64,000 bases of DNA from an uncultured Phascolarctobacterium sp. (GTDB lineage Bacteria; Bacillota; Negativicutes; Acidaminococcales; Acidaminococcaceae). Shown piece by piece: positions 18,347 through 27,895 of the stretch (the stretch's first letter is position 1; each line of letters opens with the position of its first letter). A program made the translations under genes and the position numbers. The stretch is taken from assembly GCA_949285135.1 (NCBI GenBank), contig CASDXO010000004.1, forward strand, positions 1-64,000, read 5' to 3'. The notes beneath the pieces are model-generated. The model worked only from the letters and a program-made list of their open reading frames with translations, was not told where the DNA came from and did not search any database.

Positions 18347-19273
18347 TCAATCCTGCCAGTGCTTACGCACTGCATCACACATAACATTAACTGCAGCTGC
18401 ATAGTCTGGCTTCTCCCCCAGCTCTATCCAGTTGATATACGGCATCTTTTTGAACCATGTTATCTGACGCTTAGCAAAATTTCTTGTTGCCTGTTTTAGC
18501 TTATCTACGGCAATAGCATACGGCATCTCATCCTGCAAATACCACACCATCTGCCTGTAACCAATGCTCTGCATGGACTGACAGTCTGCTGGGACTCCCT
18601 GCTGTAACAACTGCCTTACTTCTGCTTCCAAACCCTGCTGCAGCATCAAATCAACACGTGTATTTATTCGCTGATACAAAAATTCCCGCGGCATATTAAG
18701 ACCGAATACAACAGCATCATATTTCTCTGATCCTTCACTCTCGCAGGCAACTGTTTCTCCCTGCATAGCCGACTCAATGGCACGTATCACTCTGCGGGTA
18801 TTATTCATATGTATATTGGCAGCAGCTTTCCTGTCAAGCTGCAATAATTTATCATAAAGTGCTTCCTTACCATTAGCAAATAAAAAGCTTTCCAGTTCTT
18901 CACGTACTTTACTTACCTTATCCGCCTGATTAAAGGAATATCCTTCCAATAAAGCCTTGATATAAAGTCCTGTGCCACCCACAATAACAGGCAGCCTGCC
19001 TCTTGTAGTTATTTCCGTAATCAGCTGTTCAGCCTGATTTTTAAAATCAACAACATTAAATTCGGCATCAGGAGGCAGTATATTTACCAGATGATGCGGT
19101 ACCGCTGCCAGTTCAGTTTCAGAAGGTTTGGCTGTCCCGATATCCATGCCGCGATAAACAAGCATAGAATCTCCGGAAATAATCTCACCATCCAGTCGTT
19201 TGGCCATTTCAATGGCGCAATAACTTTTTCCTGTAGCAGTAGGACCAAGAACAACGACAATTTTTTCTTTCAT
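18347..19273 (-). CDS. miaA: tRNA dimethylallyltransferase
   Basis: 308 aa. Transfers dimethylallyl to N6 of A37 in tRNAs reading UNN codons. The P-loop GPTATGKS is at the N-terminus, then SGDSMLVYRGMDIGTAKP (active-site Asp), GGTGLYIKAL, and the C-terminal QSIGYRQMV and TRNFAKRQITWFKK. It is downstream of the methyltransferase by nine bases; miaB, which methylthiolates the same base, heads this operon, so both A37 steps are encoded together. Confidence 0.97.
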   Translation of the reverse strand: MKEKIVVVLGPTATGKSYCAIEMAKRLDGEIISGDSMLVYRGMDIGTAKPSETELAAVPHHLVNILPPDAEFNVVDFKNQAEQLITEITTRGRLPVIVGGTGLYIKALLEGYSFNQADKVSKVREELESFLFANGKEALYDKLLQLDRKAAANIHMNNTRRVIRAIESAMQGETVACESEGSEKYDAVVFGLNMPREFLYQRINTRVDLMLQQGLEAEVRQLLQQGVPADCQSMQSIGYRQMVWYLQDEMPYAIAVDKLKQATRNFAKRQITWFKKMPYINWIELGEKPDYAAAVNVMCDAVRKHWQD

Positions 19274-19282
19274 ATCGCAGCC

Positions 19283-20059
19283 TTACCTCCTTACAATACC
19301 GTATTTTACTTTACTGTAGCGACCTCCGCAGATTTCTGTACAGCCATATTCGCGCAGGATTCTTTCACTGCGCTCTTTAATAACAATCATTGGCGCCGCT
19401 TTCAGCGCAAGCTGCACAACATGTACTGATAAAGGCTGTGTATAAGCTACCGGACGCAACGCCTGGATTGCCGAAGAACCGTTGACAGGGAATCGAAACA
19501 TGGGATCAAAATATACTGCGTCAAAAGAATTTTCTCCGCAATGCAGCAGATATTCTTCAGCAGTCATCTGGACTGCTTCGATTCTGCGTAAAGCGTCAGT
19601 AAGATCGTTATCTTCTGCTGTATAGGTTTGCAGTCCCCGGCTCACAACAAACCAGAGCAGGAGTGATGCTTCCAGTCCCACAACTTTGCCTGCCGGGCCT
19701 GCAAGATAGCTGGCAATAGCTGCATCACTGGCAAGTCCGAGGGTAGCATCAAGAATTCGTGCGCCCTCTCTTATCTGCAGTGATGAAGCAAAATTATCCT
19801 TTTCACCATTTTTCAGGCGCTGCAAACGCAGCACTGCCATACTTGGATGATAGAAAAATATTCCCTCATCAGTTACAAGCCTCGGTCCAACAGCAGTAGC
19901 CACTAAAACTGCATCTAACTTTTTATCAGCTATCATAACGTCCAATTTGCCATATTTATCACGCGGAATATATTCAGTTGCCAGCTGACGCGCCCATCGC
20001 TGAGCCTGTCCCACAAGTTCCACCTGAGAACCACGTCCAGTCGTAACCGCAAATTTCAT
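19283..20059 (-). CDS. RsmJ-like (DUF548) SAM-dependent methyltransferase
   Basis: 258 aa. The SAM-binding motif DATLGLASD and the motif-IV-like DPMFRFP recall RsmJ (16S rRNA G1516 N2-methyltransferase) and B. subtilis YpiP-type proteins. The N-terminal ~95 residues (VTTGRGSQ, then KKLDAVLVAT) are a family extension of unclear role. The start overlaps the mutL stop in TAATG, so it is translationally coupled to the mismatch-repair genes. Its substrate is inferred, not shown: RsmJ-type specificity is plausible but these Firmicute proteins are divergent. Confidence 0.75.
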   Translation of the reverse strand: MKFAVTTGRGSQVELVGQAQRWARQLATEYIPRDKYGKLDVMIADKKLDAVLVATAVGPRLVTDEGIFFYHPSMAVLRLQRLKNGEKDNFASSLQIREGARILDATLGLASDAAIASYLAGPAGKVVGLEASLLLWFVVSRGLQTYTAEDNDLTDALRRIEAVQMTAEEYLLHCGENSFDAVYFDPMFRFPVNGSSAIQALRPVAYTQPLSVHVVQLALKAAPMIVIKERSERILREYGCTEICGGRYSKVKYGIVRR

Positions 20060-22005
20060 TAAAAACCCGTCCTTTTAAACATTTTATACAGCTGATCACT
20101 GTCAATTTCTATCATACAAGGCCTGCCATGGGGACAGGTAAAAGGATGTTCCGTATTACACAAATCCACTATCAGCTGACGCATCTGACGCATATTAAGC
20201 AGCTGCCCGGCCTTTATGGCAGCTTTGCAGGCCGTCATATGCAGCAGTTCCTGTCGCAGATCACTGTGACTTACATACCGCATTTCTTTCAGTCTTCTGC
20301 CAACTTCCAGAATGAAGTTTTCCGCATCTTCGGCCTTTATATCAGCAGGCAGGCTTGATATTCGCAGTGTCGCTTCACCGCCAGCACTGGCATCTACGCC
20401 AAGGCGCATAAATTCATCATGATATTTTTCTATGAGAGCAATCTGGTCTTCATCCATATCAATATAAAGCGGCATTAAAAGCTGCTGTGCCGGAATATTT
20501 TCTCTGGCAGCCACCAGCTTATCATATAATATCCTCTCATGGGCCGCATGCTGATCTATCAGATACAGAGTATCTTCTGACTGTGCAATAATAAAAGTGC
20601 GATCAACCTGCCCGATAGGCCAGATGATATCTACGCCATTATCAGTATTGGTGAACTCAACATTCTCCCGTACCTGCGGCTGCAGTGGTTCAGCTGCTGC
20701 AAACGCCTCACGCGTTTCATTTATCGTATGGGCAGGCATTTCCTGCGGCATGTGGTAACTATTGCTAAAACTTTTCTGCTTTTCGCAGCTAATAGCTGTA
20801 TCATCATATTTTTTATCCGCAGGTGCAGCATTGGTTACCCTTTCGGGAGTCTTAAAAATATCTGCTTGCGGGCTGATAGTCTTAAATACAGGCTCAAACA
20901 CCCATACTTCTTCCTGTTTTGTTGGAACAGACATTTCTTTTTCAGGCAGAAATACTTTTAGCTCTGAATCTGGAAGCAGAGAAACAGTTTCTGCTTTTTT
21001 AGCACTCATAGGCCGCGTCAACGCATCAGTCAGTGCTTTATAAACAGCCTTATAAACACTGCTTTCGTCACTGAACTTTATTTCACTTTTCTGCGGATGT
21101 ACATTAACATCGATGCTTGCTGTATCCACAGTAATATTGAGGACAGCAAACGGAAAGCCGCTTTTAGGTATCTGAGACTGATATGCATGGTCGATTGCCT
21201 TACCTATCATTCGATTGCTTATCATACGTCCATTAACAAAAATTGTCTGCCACTGCCGTGTACCCTTTAAAACCGTAGGCTTGCCGATATATCCGCTCAC
21301 TTTAATTTTCTCATCCGCAAAGTCTACCGCCAGCAATTCGTCTGCAACTTCTTTACCGTATAAAGCTCTGATAGCCACAGCAAGATTCCCGTCGCCAGGA
21401 GTGTTGAGCACTTCTTTATCATTGCTGGACAATTTAAAACGCACATCAGGGCGCGACAGTGCCAGTTTTGTTAACAGCTCGTTGATATACCGCCCTTCAG
21501 TACCGACAGTCTTCAAAAACTTTCTGCGTGCCGGAACATTGAAAAACAAATTTTCTACCACAACGGTAGTCCCTGCATTACCGCCTACCTGCAGACATTC
21601 AGTCTGTTCACCGCCATCAATGCGTATGGAGGTTGCAAACTCCTCCGTTTCCGGTCTGGTGATTAAATTAAAGTTGGCAACTGATGCAATACTCGGCAGC
21701 GCCTCACCCCTAAAGCCAAGCGTATGCAGCTGCATTAAATCATCAGCACTTCTGATTTTACTGGTAGCATGTCGCAGCACAGCCATTTTTGCATTTTCTT
21801 CTGTCATACCGCTGCCATTATCGACGACTCGGATATACTCTGTGCCACCAGCAAAAACAGTTACCTCAATCTTATCAGCGCCGGCATCCAACGCATTCTC
21901 CACCAGTTCTTTGACTACAGAAGCAGGCTTTTCCACAACCTCTCCGGCGGCAATCTGATTGGAAGTAGTTACGTCTAACAGTTGCACCTTATTTTCAGTA
22001 ATCAT
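20059..22005 (-). CDS. mutL: DNA mismatch repair protein MutL
   Basis: 648 aa. Links mismatch recognition by MutS to strand removal. The N-terminal GHKL ATPase has ELVENALDAGA, DNGSGM and TLGFRGEALPS. A variable linker spans about 340-440. The C-terminal endonuclease domain has DQHAAHERILYD near residue 480, ACKAAIKAG and CPHGRP, the marks of a nicking MutL as in Bacillus. The last acidic position of the DQHA(x2)E(x4)E motif is Asp here. It overlaps mutS by four bases (ATGA). Confidence 0.97.
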   Translation of the reverse strand: MITENKVQLLDVTTSNQIAAGEVVEKPASVVKELVENALDAGADKIEVTVFAGGTEYIRVVDNGSGMTEENAKMAVLRHATSKIRSADDLMQLHTLGFRGEALPSIASVANFNLITRPETEEFATSIRIDGGEQTECLQVGGNAGTTVVVENLFFNVPARRKFLKTVGTEGRYINELLTKLALSRPDVRFKLSSNDKEVLNTPGDGNLAVAIRALYGKEVADELLAVDFADEKIKVSGYIGKPTVLKGTRQWQTIFVNGRMISNRMIGKAIDHAYQSQIPKSGFPFAVLNITVDTASIDVNVHPQKSEIKFSDESSVYKAVYKALTDALTRPMSAKKAETVSLLPDSELKVFLPEKEMSVPTKQEEVWVFEPVFKTISPQADIFKTPERVTNAAPADKKYDDTAISCEKQKSFSNSYHMPQEMPAHTINETREAFAAAEPLQPQVRENVEFTNTDNGVDIIWPIGQVDRTFIIAQSEDTLYLIDQHAAHERILYDKLVAARENIPAQQLLMPLYIDMDEDQIALIEKYHDEFMRLGVDASAGGEATLRISSLPADIKAEDAENFILEVGRRLKEMRYVSHSDLRQELLHMTACKAAIKAGQLLNMRQMRQLIVDLCNTEHPFTCPHGRPCMIEIDSDQLYKMFKRTGF

Positions 22006-24563
22006 TTACCGCTCTCCTTCCTGGCTTCATCCTGCAGTTTATATAAAGCATTCATGGCTTCAATCGGTGTCATGCTCATAACATCAAGTTTCAAAATCTG
22101 TTCAGCAAGATTACTTGTAAACAGAGATTCCATCGGCTGCTGCCTGCTGTCTGACGGTTTAACCGCACTGACAGGTTCCTTGCCATTATCGTATTCGGCA
22201 AGTATTTCGTTAGCCCGTTCCACAACCTTTTTCGGCAGTCCGGCAAGTCGTGCAACATGCACGCCATAACTTTTGTCTGTTCCGCCTGGTACAATCCGTC
22301 GCAGAAAAACAATATCGCTGCCACGTTCCTTTACGGCAACGGAATAGTTTTTAACTCCTTCCAGTTCGTCTTCCATAGCAATCAGCTGATGATAATGTGT
22401 AGCAAACAAAGTTTTTGCTTTAATACGGCTGTGGATATACTCCATAACTGCCCTTGCAATACTCATACCGTCAAAAGTACTGGTGCCGCGCCCTACTTCA
22501 TCCAGAATAATCAGGCTGTCCTTAGTCGCATAGCGCAATATCTGGGCTACTTCATTCATTTCCACCATAAAGGTGCTCTGCCCTGTAGCCAAATCATCGC
22601 TGGCGCCGACTCTGGTAAAAATCTTATCAACCGGACAAATATTTGCCTGACGTGCCGGAATAAAAGACCCCATCTGCGTCATCAGCACCAGCAGCGCAAC
22701 CTGCCGCATATAGGTAGATTTCCCAGCCATATTGGGCCCCGTAATGATTATCATGCGCTCGCTGTTGTCAAGGCTGGCATTATTAGGCACAAAGATTTCT
22801 TTTTCCAGCAGCCTCTCTACTACCGGATGTCTTCCGTCTACAATCTTTATCTCACCTTTATTATTCAGCTGAGGACGCACATAATTATATTTATAAGCCG
22901 CCACTGCCAGTGATGTTAATACATCTGCCGCAGCAAGAGCACGTGCTGTTTCCTGCAGTTCTGTTATCTTAGTACGTATATTTTCACGCAGACAGCTGAA
23001 AAGATAATATTCCAGCTGCTGAATTTTTTCTTTGGCACTCAGAATTTTATTTTCAAAATCTTTGAGCTCAGGAACAATATACCGCTCCGCATTAACAAGC
23101 GTCTGTTTCCTGACAAAATAATCAGGAACACTGGCTGACTGACCTTTAGAAACTTCAATATAATAACCAAATACTTTGTTGAAGCCTACTTTCAGCGTTT
23201 TAATACCTGTTTCGTCTTTAATCTTCTGCTCAAAATTCTGCATCCATGTCTTATTATCTCGGGCAATAAGATGAAGTTCATCAAGCTCACTGTTGTAGCC
23301 ACTTCTGATCATGCCGCCTTCACGCACTGAAAACGGCGGCTCGTCAACAATAGCCTGCTGCAGTTCTGCCGCCAGTTCAGAATGCAGATACATACGTCTG
23401 CATATTTTCTGCAAACTACTGCTTCCGCACTGCATGAGAATATTTTTGATATCCGGCAGCACGGCCAAAGACGCCCGCAACGCTACCAAATCTCTGGCAT
23501 TGGCACTTCCTACCTCGATACGGGAAATAATTCTCTCAAGATCGAAAACTGATTTCAATTTTTCAGCAACAGCTTCTCGCAGTATATTTTTTTCTAACAG
23601 CTCAGCAATCGCATCCTGTCTTTGCCTGATATGACCCATATCAAGCAAAGGACATTCAATCCAGCTGCGCAGTTTGCGTGCCCCCATAGAGGTACTGGTA
23701 AAATCCAGCACATCCATCAAGGTTCCTCTTTTTGAACCATCACGCATATTTTTAACCAGTTCCAGATTACGAATTGCAGTAACATCCAGCTGCATAAAAG
23801 CATCTTTTTCAATCTCATGCAGCCTGTTAATATGGGTAAGATCCGACATCACCGTCGCATGCAGATAATCCAGCAGATATTCTACGGTCTGCTGTACCAG
23901 AGGATTTTTTACGCAGTCATCAAAATGTACTGCAAAATAGCTGCCAGCTTCCTCTGCCCACATGCTTATTACACACTCCGGCAGTTTACTGCGCAGCCAC
24001 TCCTGCAGCTTTGGCCAGCATTCCGGTTCGTGCCTGATAACTATTTCTGCAGGCTGCAGTCTGAAAAGCTGCTCTGTTATGTTAAGCAGCCTTTCTTCGC
24101 CGCCAGTCATAAACCACAGGCACTCACCTGTTGAAACATCAGCCGCTGCCAGACATAACTGTCCGTTTTCTTCATACAGAAACACCAGATAACGGTTACG
24201 TTTCTCATCCAATACCTGTTCATTAATTGCTGTACCGGGTGTAATAATCTTAATAACCTTGCGCTGCACAATTCCTTTGGCCAGCTTAGGATCCTCAATC
24301 TGCTCACAGATAGCTATTCTGTAACCTTTTTTTACCAATTTGGCAATATAGCCGTCAACAGAATGGTACGGCACCCCACACATAGGCATATTATCCATAC
24401 CGCCGGCACGCTTTGTCAAAGTTATATTCAATTCTCTGGATGCAGTAATGGCATCCTCGAAAAACATTTCATAAAAATCTCCTAATCTGAAAAACAGCAG
24501 TTCATTCTGATGTTCCTTTTTCACATCAAGATATTGCTGCACCATAGGAGTGTAATTAGACAT
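22002..24563 (-). CDS. mutS: DNA mismatch repair protein MutS
   Basis: 853 aa, full length. The N-terminal mismatch-reading domain has the Phe-x-Glu motif in GDFYEMFFEDA. The ATPase has the Walker A loop GPNMAGKSTYMRQ, Walker B in IILDEVGRGTSTFDG and the ATHYHQL switch. It overlaps miaB by eight bases and mutL by four, so the three are one transcript. Not MutS2: there is no Smr domain and the mismatch domain is present. Confidence 0.98.
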   Translation of the reverse strand: MSNYTPMVQQYLDVKKEHQNELLFFRLGDFYEMFFEDAITASRELNITLTKRAGGMDNMPMCGVPYHSVDGYIAKLVKKGYRIAICEQIEDPKLAKGIVQRKVIKIITPGTAINEQVLDEKRNRYLVFLYEENGQLCLAAADVSTGECLWFMTGGEERLLNITEQLFRLQPAEIVIRHEPECWPKLQEWLRSKLPECVISMWAEEAGSYFAVHFDDCVKNPLVQQTVEYLLDYLHATVMSDLTHINRLHEIEKDAFMQLDVTAIRNLELVKNMRDGSKRGTLMDVLDFTSTSMGARKLRSWIECPLLDMGHIRQRQDAIAELLEKNILREAVAEKLKSVFDLERIISRIEVGSANARDLVALRASLAVLPDIKNILMQCGSSSLQKICRRMYLHSELAAELQQAIVDEPPFSVREGGMIRSGYNSELDELHLIARDNKTWMQNFEQKIKDETGIKTLKVGFNKVFGYYIEVSKGQSASVPDYFVRKQTLVNAERYIVPELKDFENKILSAKEKIQQLEYYLFSCLRENIRTKITELQETARALAAADVLTSLAVAAYKYNYVRPQLNNKGEIKIVDGRHPVVERLLEKEIFVPNNASLDNSERMIIITGPNMAGKSTYMRQVALLVLMTQMGSFIPARQANICPVDKIFTRVGASDDLATGQSTFMVEMNEVAQILRYATKDSLIILDEVGRGTSTFDGMSIARAVMEYIHSRIKAKTLFATHYHQLIAMEDELEGVKNYSVAVKERGSDIVFLRRIVPGGTDKSYGVHVARLAGLPKKVVERANEILAEYDNGKEPVSAVKPSDSRQQPMESLFTSNLAEQILKLDVMSMTPIEAMNALYKLQDEARKESGK

Positions 24564-25890
24564 CCTGTACCGCCTTACCTTTCACCAACCACGTCTGTGC
24601 TGTATCTATCTTTACCAGCACCTTCTCTCCGGCATTATATATTCTGCTCTCGGCAGGCCATAATACAAGCTTATTTGTACGTGTACGTCCAGTCCATACA
24701 GCCGGATTCTTGCTTGGCCCTTCTGCCAGTACTTCTACCGTTTTGCCTATAAGCTCTTTATTCCTGTGCAGGCTGCTTAAATTCTGCACTTCCATCAGCC
24801 TGTTAAGTCTGTCTTTCTTTACCGCCAGCGGAACCTGTTCTTCCATTTTAGCTGCCGGAGTACCACTGCGTTTGGAATAGATAAACGTGAAGGCCGCATC
24901 AAAACCAACCTCTTGTACCAATGCCAGAGTATCCTCAAAATCCTGTTCTGTTTCTCCCGGAAATCCTACGATAATATCTGTGGTAATAGCTGCATCCGGA
25001 ACATAACTGCGAATCATCTTAATCAGTTCCAGATATTTTTCTCTGCTATAACCTCTGTTCATCCTGCGTAATATCTCGTTACTGCCTGCCTGAAACGGAA
25101 CATGGAAATTTTCGCAAACATGCTCGCATTCAGCTACGGCCTTAATGACTTCTTCATTCATGTCACGAGGATGACTGGTCATATAGCGGATACGTTCCAC
25201 TCCTTTAATCTCATTAACGCGCCGCAGCAGCTTGGCAAAAGCATTTTTTTCGCCAAAATCCTTACCATAAGAATTAACATTCTGTCCAAGCAGAGTAAAT
25301 TCTTTATAGCCTTCCTCAACAGCCTGCTCAATTTCCGCTACAATATTTTCTATCGCACGACTGCGCTCTCTGCCGCGCACATAGGGCACGATACAGTAGG
25401 TGCAAAAATTATTGCAGCCATACATAATTGGTATCCAGGCAGAAAAAGAACTTTGCCGCACCATCTTGCCTTCAAATTCACTTTGATGAATCGTTAAATC
25501 TGTATAATATTTACCTTTTCGTTCTGCCAAATATTCCGTTAAAATACTTTTAAAATCATTCACATAAGCAGTACCAAGCAGCAAATCTACCTGGGGATGC
25601 TTTTTCAGCAGCTTCTCGCCATCCTTTTGCGCCATACAGCCTGCTACACAGATAACCATGTCCGGATTTTTAATCTTGATATTTTTCAGCTCACCAATCT
25701 TGCCGGCAATCTTTTTTTCTGCACTTTCACGTACACAGCAAGTATTAACGACAATAACATCAGCCTTGCGAAAATCTTCCGCCGGAGCATAACCGAGTTC
25801 TTCCAGCTGCCCTGCATAATGTTCAGTATCACTGGCATTCATCTGGCAGCCGTAATTAAATATATAGTAGGTATTTTGCTTTGTTTCCAT
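24556..25890 (-). CDS. miaB: tRNA-2-methylthio-N6-dimethylallyladenosine synthase
   Basis: 444 aa. A radical SAM methylthiotransferase with two clusters that converts i6A37 to ms2i6A37. The N-terminal UPF0004 domain has cluster cysteines in YGCQMNASD, NTCCVRE and GCMAQ; the radical SAM motif CNNFCTYC is near 157-164; a C-terminal TRAM domain binds RNA. GGAGGATAT precedes the ATG. It heads the mutS-mutL-methyltransferase-miaA unit. Confidence 0.97.
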   Translation of the reverse strand: METKQNTYYIFNYGCQMNASDTEHYAGQLEELGYAPAEDFRKADVIVVNTCCVRESAEKKIAGKIGELKNIKIKNPDMVICVAGCMAQKDGEKLLKKHPQVDLLLGTAYVNDFKSILTEYLAERKGKYYTDLTIHQSEFEGKMVRQSSFSAWIPIMYGCNNFCTYCIVPYVRGRERSRAIENIVAEIEQAVEEGYKEFTLLGQNVNSYGKDFGEKNAFAKLLRRVNEIKGVERIRYMTSHPRDMNEEVIKAVAECEHVCENFHVPFQAGSNEILRRMNRGYSREKYLELIKMIRSYVPDAAITTDIIVGFPGETEQDFEDTLALVQEVGFDAAFTFIYSKRSGTPAAKMEEQVPLAVKKDRLNRLMEVQNLSSLHRNKELIGKTVEVLAEGPSKNPAVWTGRTRTNKLVLWPAESRIYNAGEKVLVKIDTAQTWLVKGKAVQDV

Positions 25891-25948
25891 ATATCCTCCG
25901 AATATTTTTCCTTAATAATCTAAAGCAATTTTTTATTCATATTATATT

Positions 25949-25978
25949 ATTATACCTAAAAAACTATCATCACGACAA
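25949..25978 (-). promoter_or_regulatory. Probable promoter of the miaB-mutS-mutL operon
   Basis: -35 TTGTCG (25973-25978), an 18-base spacer and -10 TATAAT (25949-25954), about 60 bases upstream of miaB. Confidence 0.5.
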
Positions 25979-26045
25979 GAGTCGGTTATCTATAAGGTTC
26001 ATTGTCAGAAAATTTATTTTTTTAATTAATCTATCCTTTAATATC

Positions 26046-26074
26046 TTGATGGTTAATGATATACTACTTATATA
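26046..26074 (+). promoter_or_regulatory. Promoter of the coiled-coil unknown gene
   Basis: -35 TTGATG (26046-26051), a 17-base spacer and -10 TATATA (26069-26074), divergent from the miaB promoter. Confidence 0.55.
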
Positions 26075-26099
26075 ATTTATCATAATGAGGTGTGCAGCC

Positions 26100-26588
26100 A
26101 TGGATAAAAACAGTAAAGAGCTACAGTTAAAATTTATCAGCGATAAGATTGCCCGTCTTGATATGCAGATTAAGGCTCTGGAAGCTAAAAAAACTCAGTC
26201 TCTGGAAGAGTACAAAAAAATTCTCAACTCTCTGGAAAGTACTTTCAATCCTAAAGCTGTTTTCACAAATGCTTCCCTTAAAATCTATCTTTACAGCGAC
26301 CACGTTGATATTTATGACCCTCTCCACGAATCATCCCCCCTGCGTTTCTATAAAGAAGATATCAAAGCTATTGAAATAGTTTTATCGGATAATGAAGATT
26401 TTGCCAGCTTCCGCTTTAACCCCATGGGCTCCCAGATTTTATCTGAAGCAGAATTTGAATCCAACAAAGACTGTTCCTCTGTCATCACAATCGAAGAAGG
26501 CAGAAAAATCCACAGTCTGTTTCAGGAAAACTGGCCAGATACCTCTCTTACTTTGCGCACAGGTTTAAACCAGCGCTATTATTGGTGA
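26100..26588 (+). CDS. Unknown protein with an N-terminal coiled coil
   Basis: 162 aa, not recognised. Residues about 5-45 are rich in Lys, Glu, Leu and Ile with heptad-like spacing (RLDMQIKALEAKK), suggesting a coiled coil. The rest is mixed alpha/beta with no signal peptide, no transmembrane segment and no cysteine pattern. YLYSDHVDIYDP and FRFNPMGSQ read like beta strands. The frame opens at 26085, but GAGGTG is well placed for the ATG at 26100. It has its own promoter and a strong terminator, so it is probably a real single-gene unit. Function unknown. Confidence 0.75.
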   Translation: MDKNSKELQLKFISDKIARLDMQIKALEAKKTQSLEEYKKILNSLESTFNPKAVFTNASLKIYLYSDHVDIYDPLHESSPLRFYKEDIKAIEIVLSDNEDFASFRFNPMGSQILSEAEFESNKDCSSVITIEEGRKIHSLFQENWPDTSLTLRTGLNQRYYW

Positions 26589-26610
26589 TTCTGCGCTATA
26601 TTTACTTACC

Positions 26611-26640
26611 AAGGACAAGATTTCGATCTTGTCCTTTTTT
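26611..26640 (+). terminator. Intrinsic terminator with TTCG loop
   Basis: An 11-bp perfect stem (26611-26621 with 26626-26636) closed by TTCG and followed by six T residues. Confidence 0.93.
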
Positions 26641-26781
26641 ATCCGGCATATTTCGATAAAGGCAGAATTTTTATAGCAAAAATTAGTATCAGGTATTGAA
26701 ATCTGCTTATAATACGGCTAAAATATAAACCAAGAAAATCAATATTTTTCCTTAAATTTTTTAAGTAAGGAATGAAGTACG

Positions 26782-27831
26782 ATGATGAGAAATAACAAAA
26801 AACTTTTACTTATTATCCCGCTTATTTGTATTGCCGCCGGACTGGCTTATTATTTTCTTTACTGGTGCAAAACGCCACTTTATGCTGTCAATGAAGTTCG
26901 TACAGCAGTACAGCAGCATAATGTGGAAAAATTTGAAAAACATGTAGACTTGCATTCCGTATTGGATAAAGCTTTTGAAGATGTTATCGTGGCCGAAAGT
27001 AAGATTAACAATGATGCCGTAACCGCCAATCCCTTTGCTCTCGGTATCCTGCATATGCTTAAACCTGCCGTAATTGAACTTATGGTTGACGAAGCCAGGA
27101 CCGCAGTTGCCGGTACCAGTAAGGACGAAACAGACAACAATGCAAAAAAAGAATCTGCGGCTTCCACCGTTCCACGCCGAAATCCTGTTACTGATGCAAT
27201 GCGCAGTAATATTGAAAAGAAACTCAATATTGACCAGCTCAAAATTTATGATATAGTGCTTGAAAGCACAAATAAAAATAATGCCGTTGTGGCCTTGCAG
27301 CTTCACCATAAATCTTTAAACAAAGATTTTTCTCTGAAGCTGAAAATGACAGTCAACGACCAGGGTAACTGGCAAATAAAGGAAATAACAAATCTGGAAG
27401 AATTTCTCGTCCAGCTTGACGCAGCTCAAAAAGCTGCTCAGGCAACTCAGGATAAACCGACACTGGAAAAACTGCATAGCTCACTGTCTGTTACTGACCA
27501 GAAGCTGACAATTAAAACTGAAAATGATAAACATATTCTGTCTGCTTTGATAACAGTAAAAAATACAACCAACAAAAATATTAACCGTATTTATTACGAC
27601 ATAGAAGTTTTTGACAGCAATAATAACATCATTTACTCCTATCCAGAACATTTCAACGGCATCCTTCCTCCCGGCAACGAACAAATACTGAACAATCATA
27701 AAATACTGAATAAGTCTCTTCCCGCTGATAATACACTCATGTCGCTTGATTTTAACAAGCTTAACTGGAAAATCCAGCCAACATTTATCAGCTTCGATGA
27801 CGGAGAAGTACTTGAATATTCTCATTACTAA
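26782..27831 (+). CDS. Membrane-anchored protein, DUF2939-like
   Basis: 349 aa. One N-terminal transmembrane segment (about 8-28) after a basic start, so the body is predicted outside the membrane. Residues about 29-110 (TPLYAVNEVRTAVQQHNVEKF to IELMVDEAR) resemble DUF2939, a domain of unknown function on bacterial surface proteins. The linker near 113-135 is polar. The C-terminal ~120 residues (ILSALITVKNTTNKNI, YYDIEVFDSNNNIIY) look like an immunoglobulin-like or FxLYD-type beta domain. AAGGA lies ten bases before the first of two adjacent ATGs. It is flanked by terminators. Function unknown. Confidence 0.72.
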   Translation: MMRNNKKLLLIIPLICIAAGLAYYFLYWCKTPLYAVNEVRTAVQQHNVEKFEKHVDLHSVLDKAFEDVIVAESKINNDAVTANPFALGILHMLKPAVIELMVDEARTAVAGTSKDETDNNAKKESAASTVPRRNPVTDAMRSNIEKKLNIDQLKIYDIVLESTNKNNAVVALQLHHKSLNKDFSLKLKMTVNDQGNWQIKEITNLEEFLVQLDAAQKAAQATQDKPTLEKLHSSLSVTDQKLTIKTENDKHILSALITVKNTTNKNINRIYYDIEVFDSNNNIIYSYPEHFNGILPPGNEQILNNHKILNKSLPADNTLMSLDFNKLNWKIQPTFISFDDGEVLEYSHY

Positions 27832-27836
27832 TTTAT

Positions 27837-27875
27837 AAAAAATCCCTTATACAGATACTGTATAAGGGATTTTTT
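27837..27875. terminator. Bidirectional terminator
   Basis: Perfect 18-bp arms with a 3-base loop, A-rich on the left and T-rich on the right, between convergent genes. Confidence 0.93.
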
Positions 27876-27895
27876 ATAATTACATATCACTTTAA

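Noticed and set aside
21215-21958. 247-aa Ser-rich plus-strand open frame
   Set aside because: Antisense to the conserved ATPase region of mutL.
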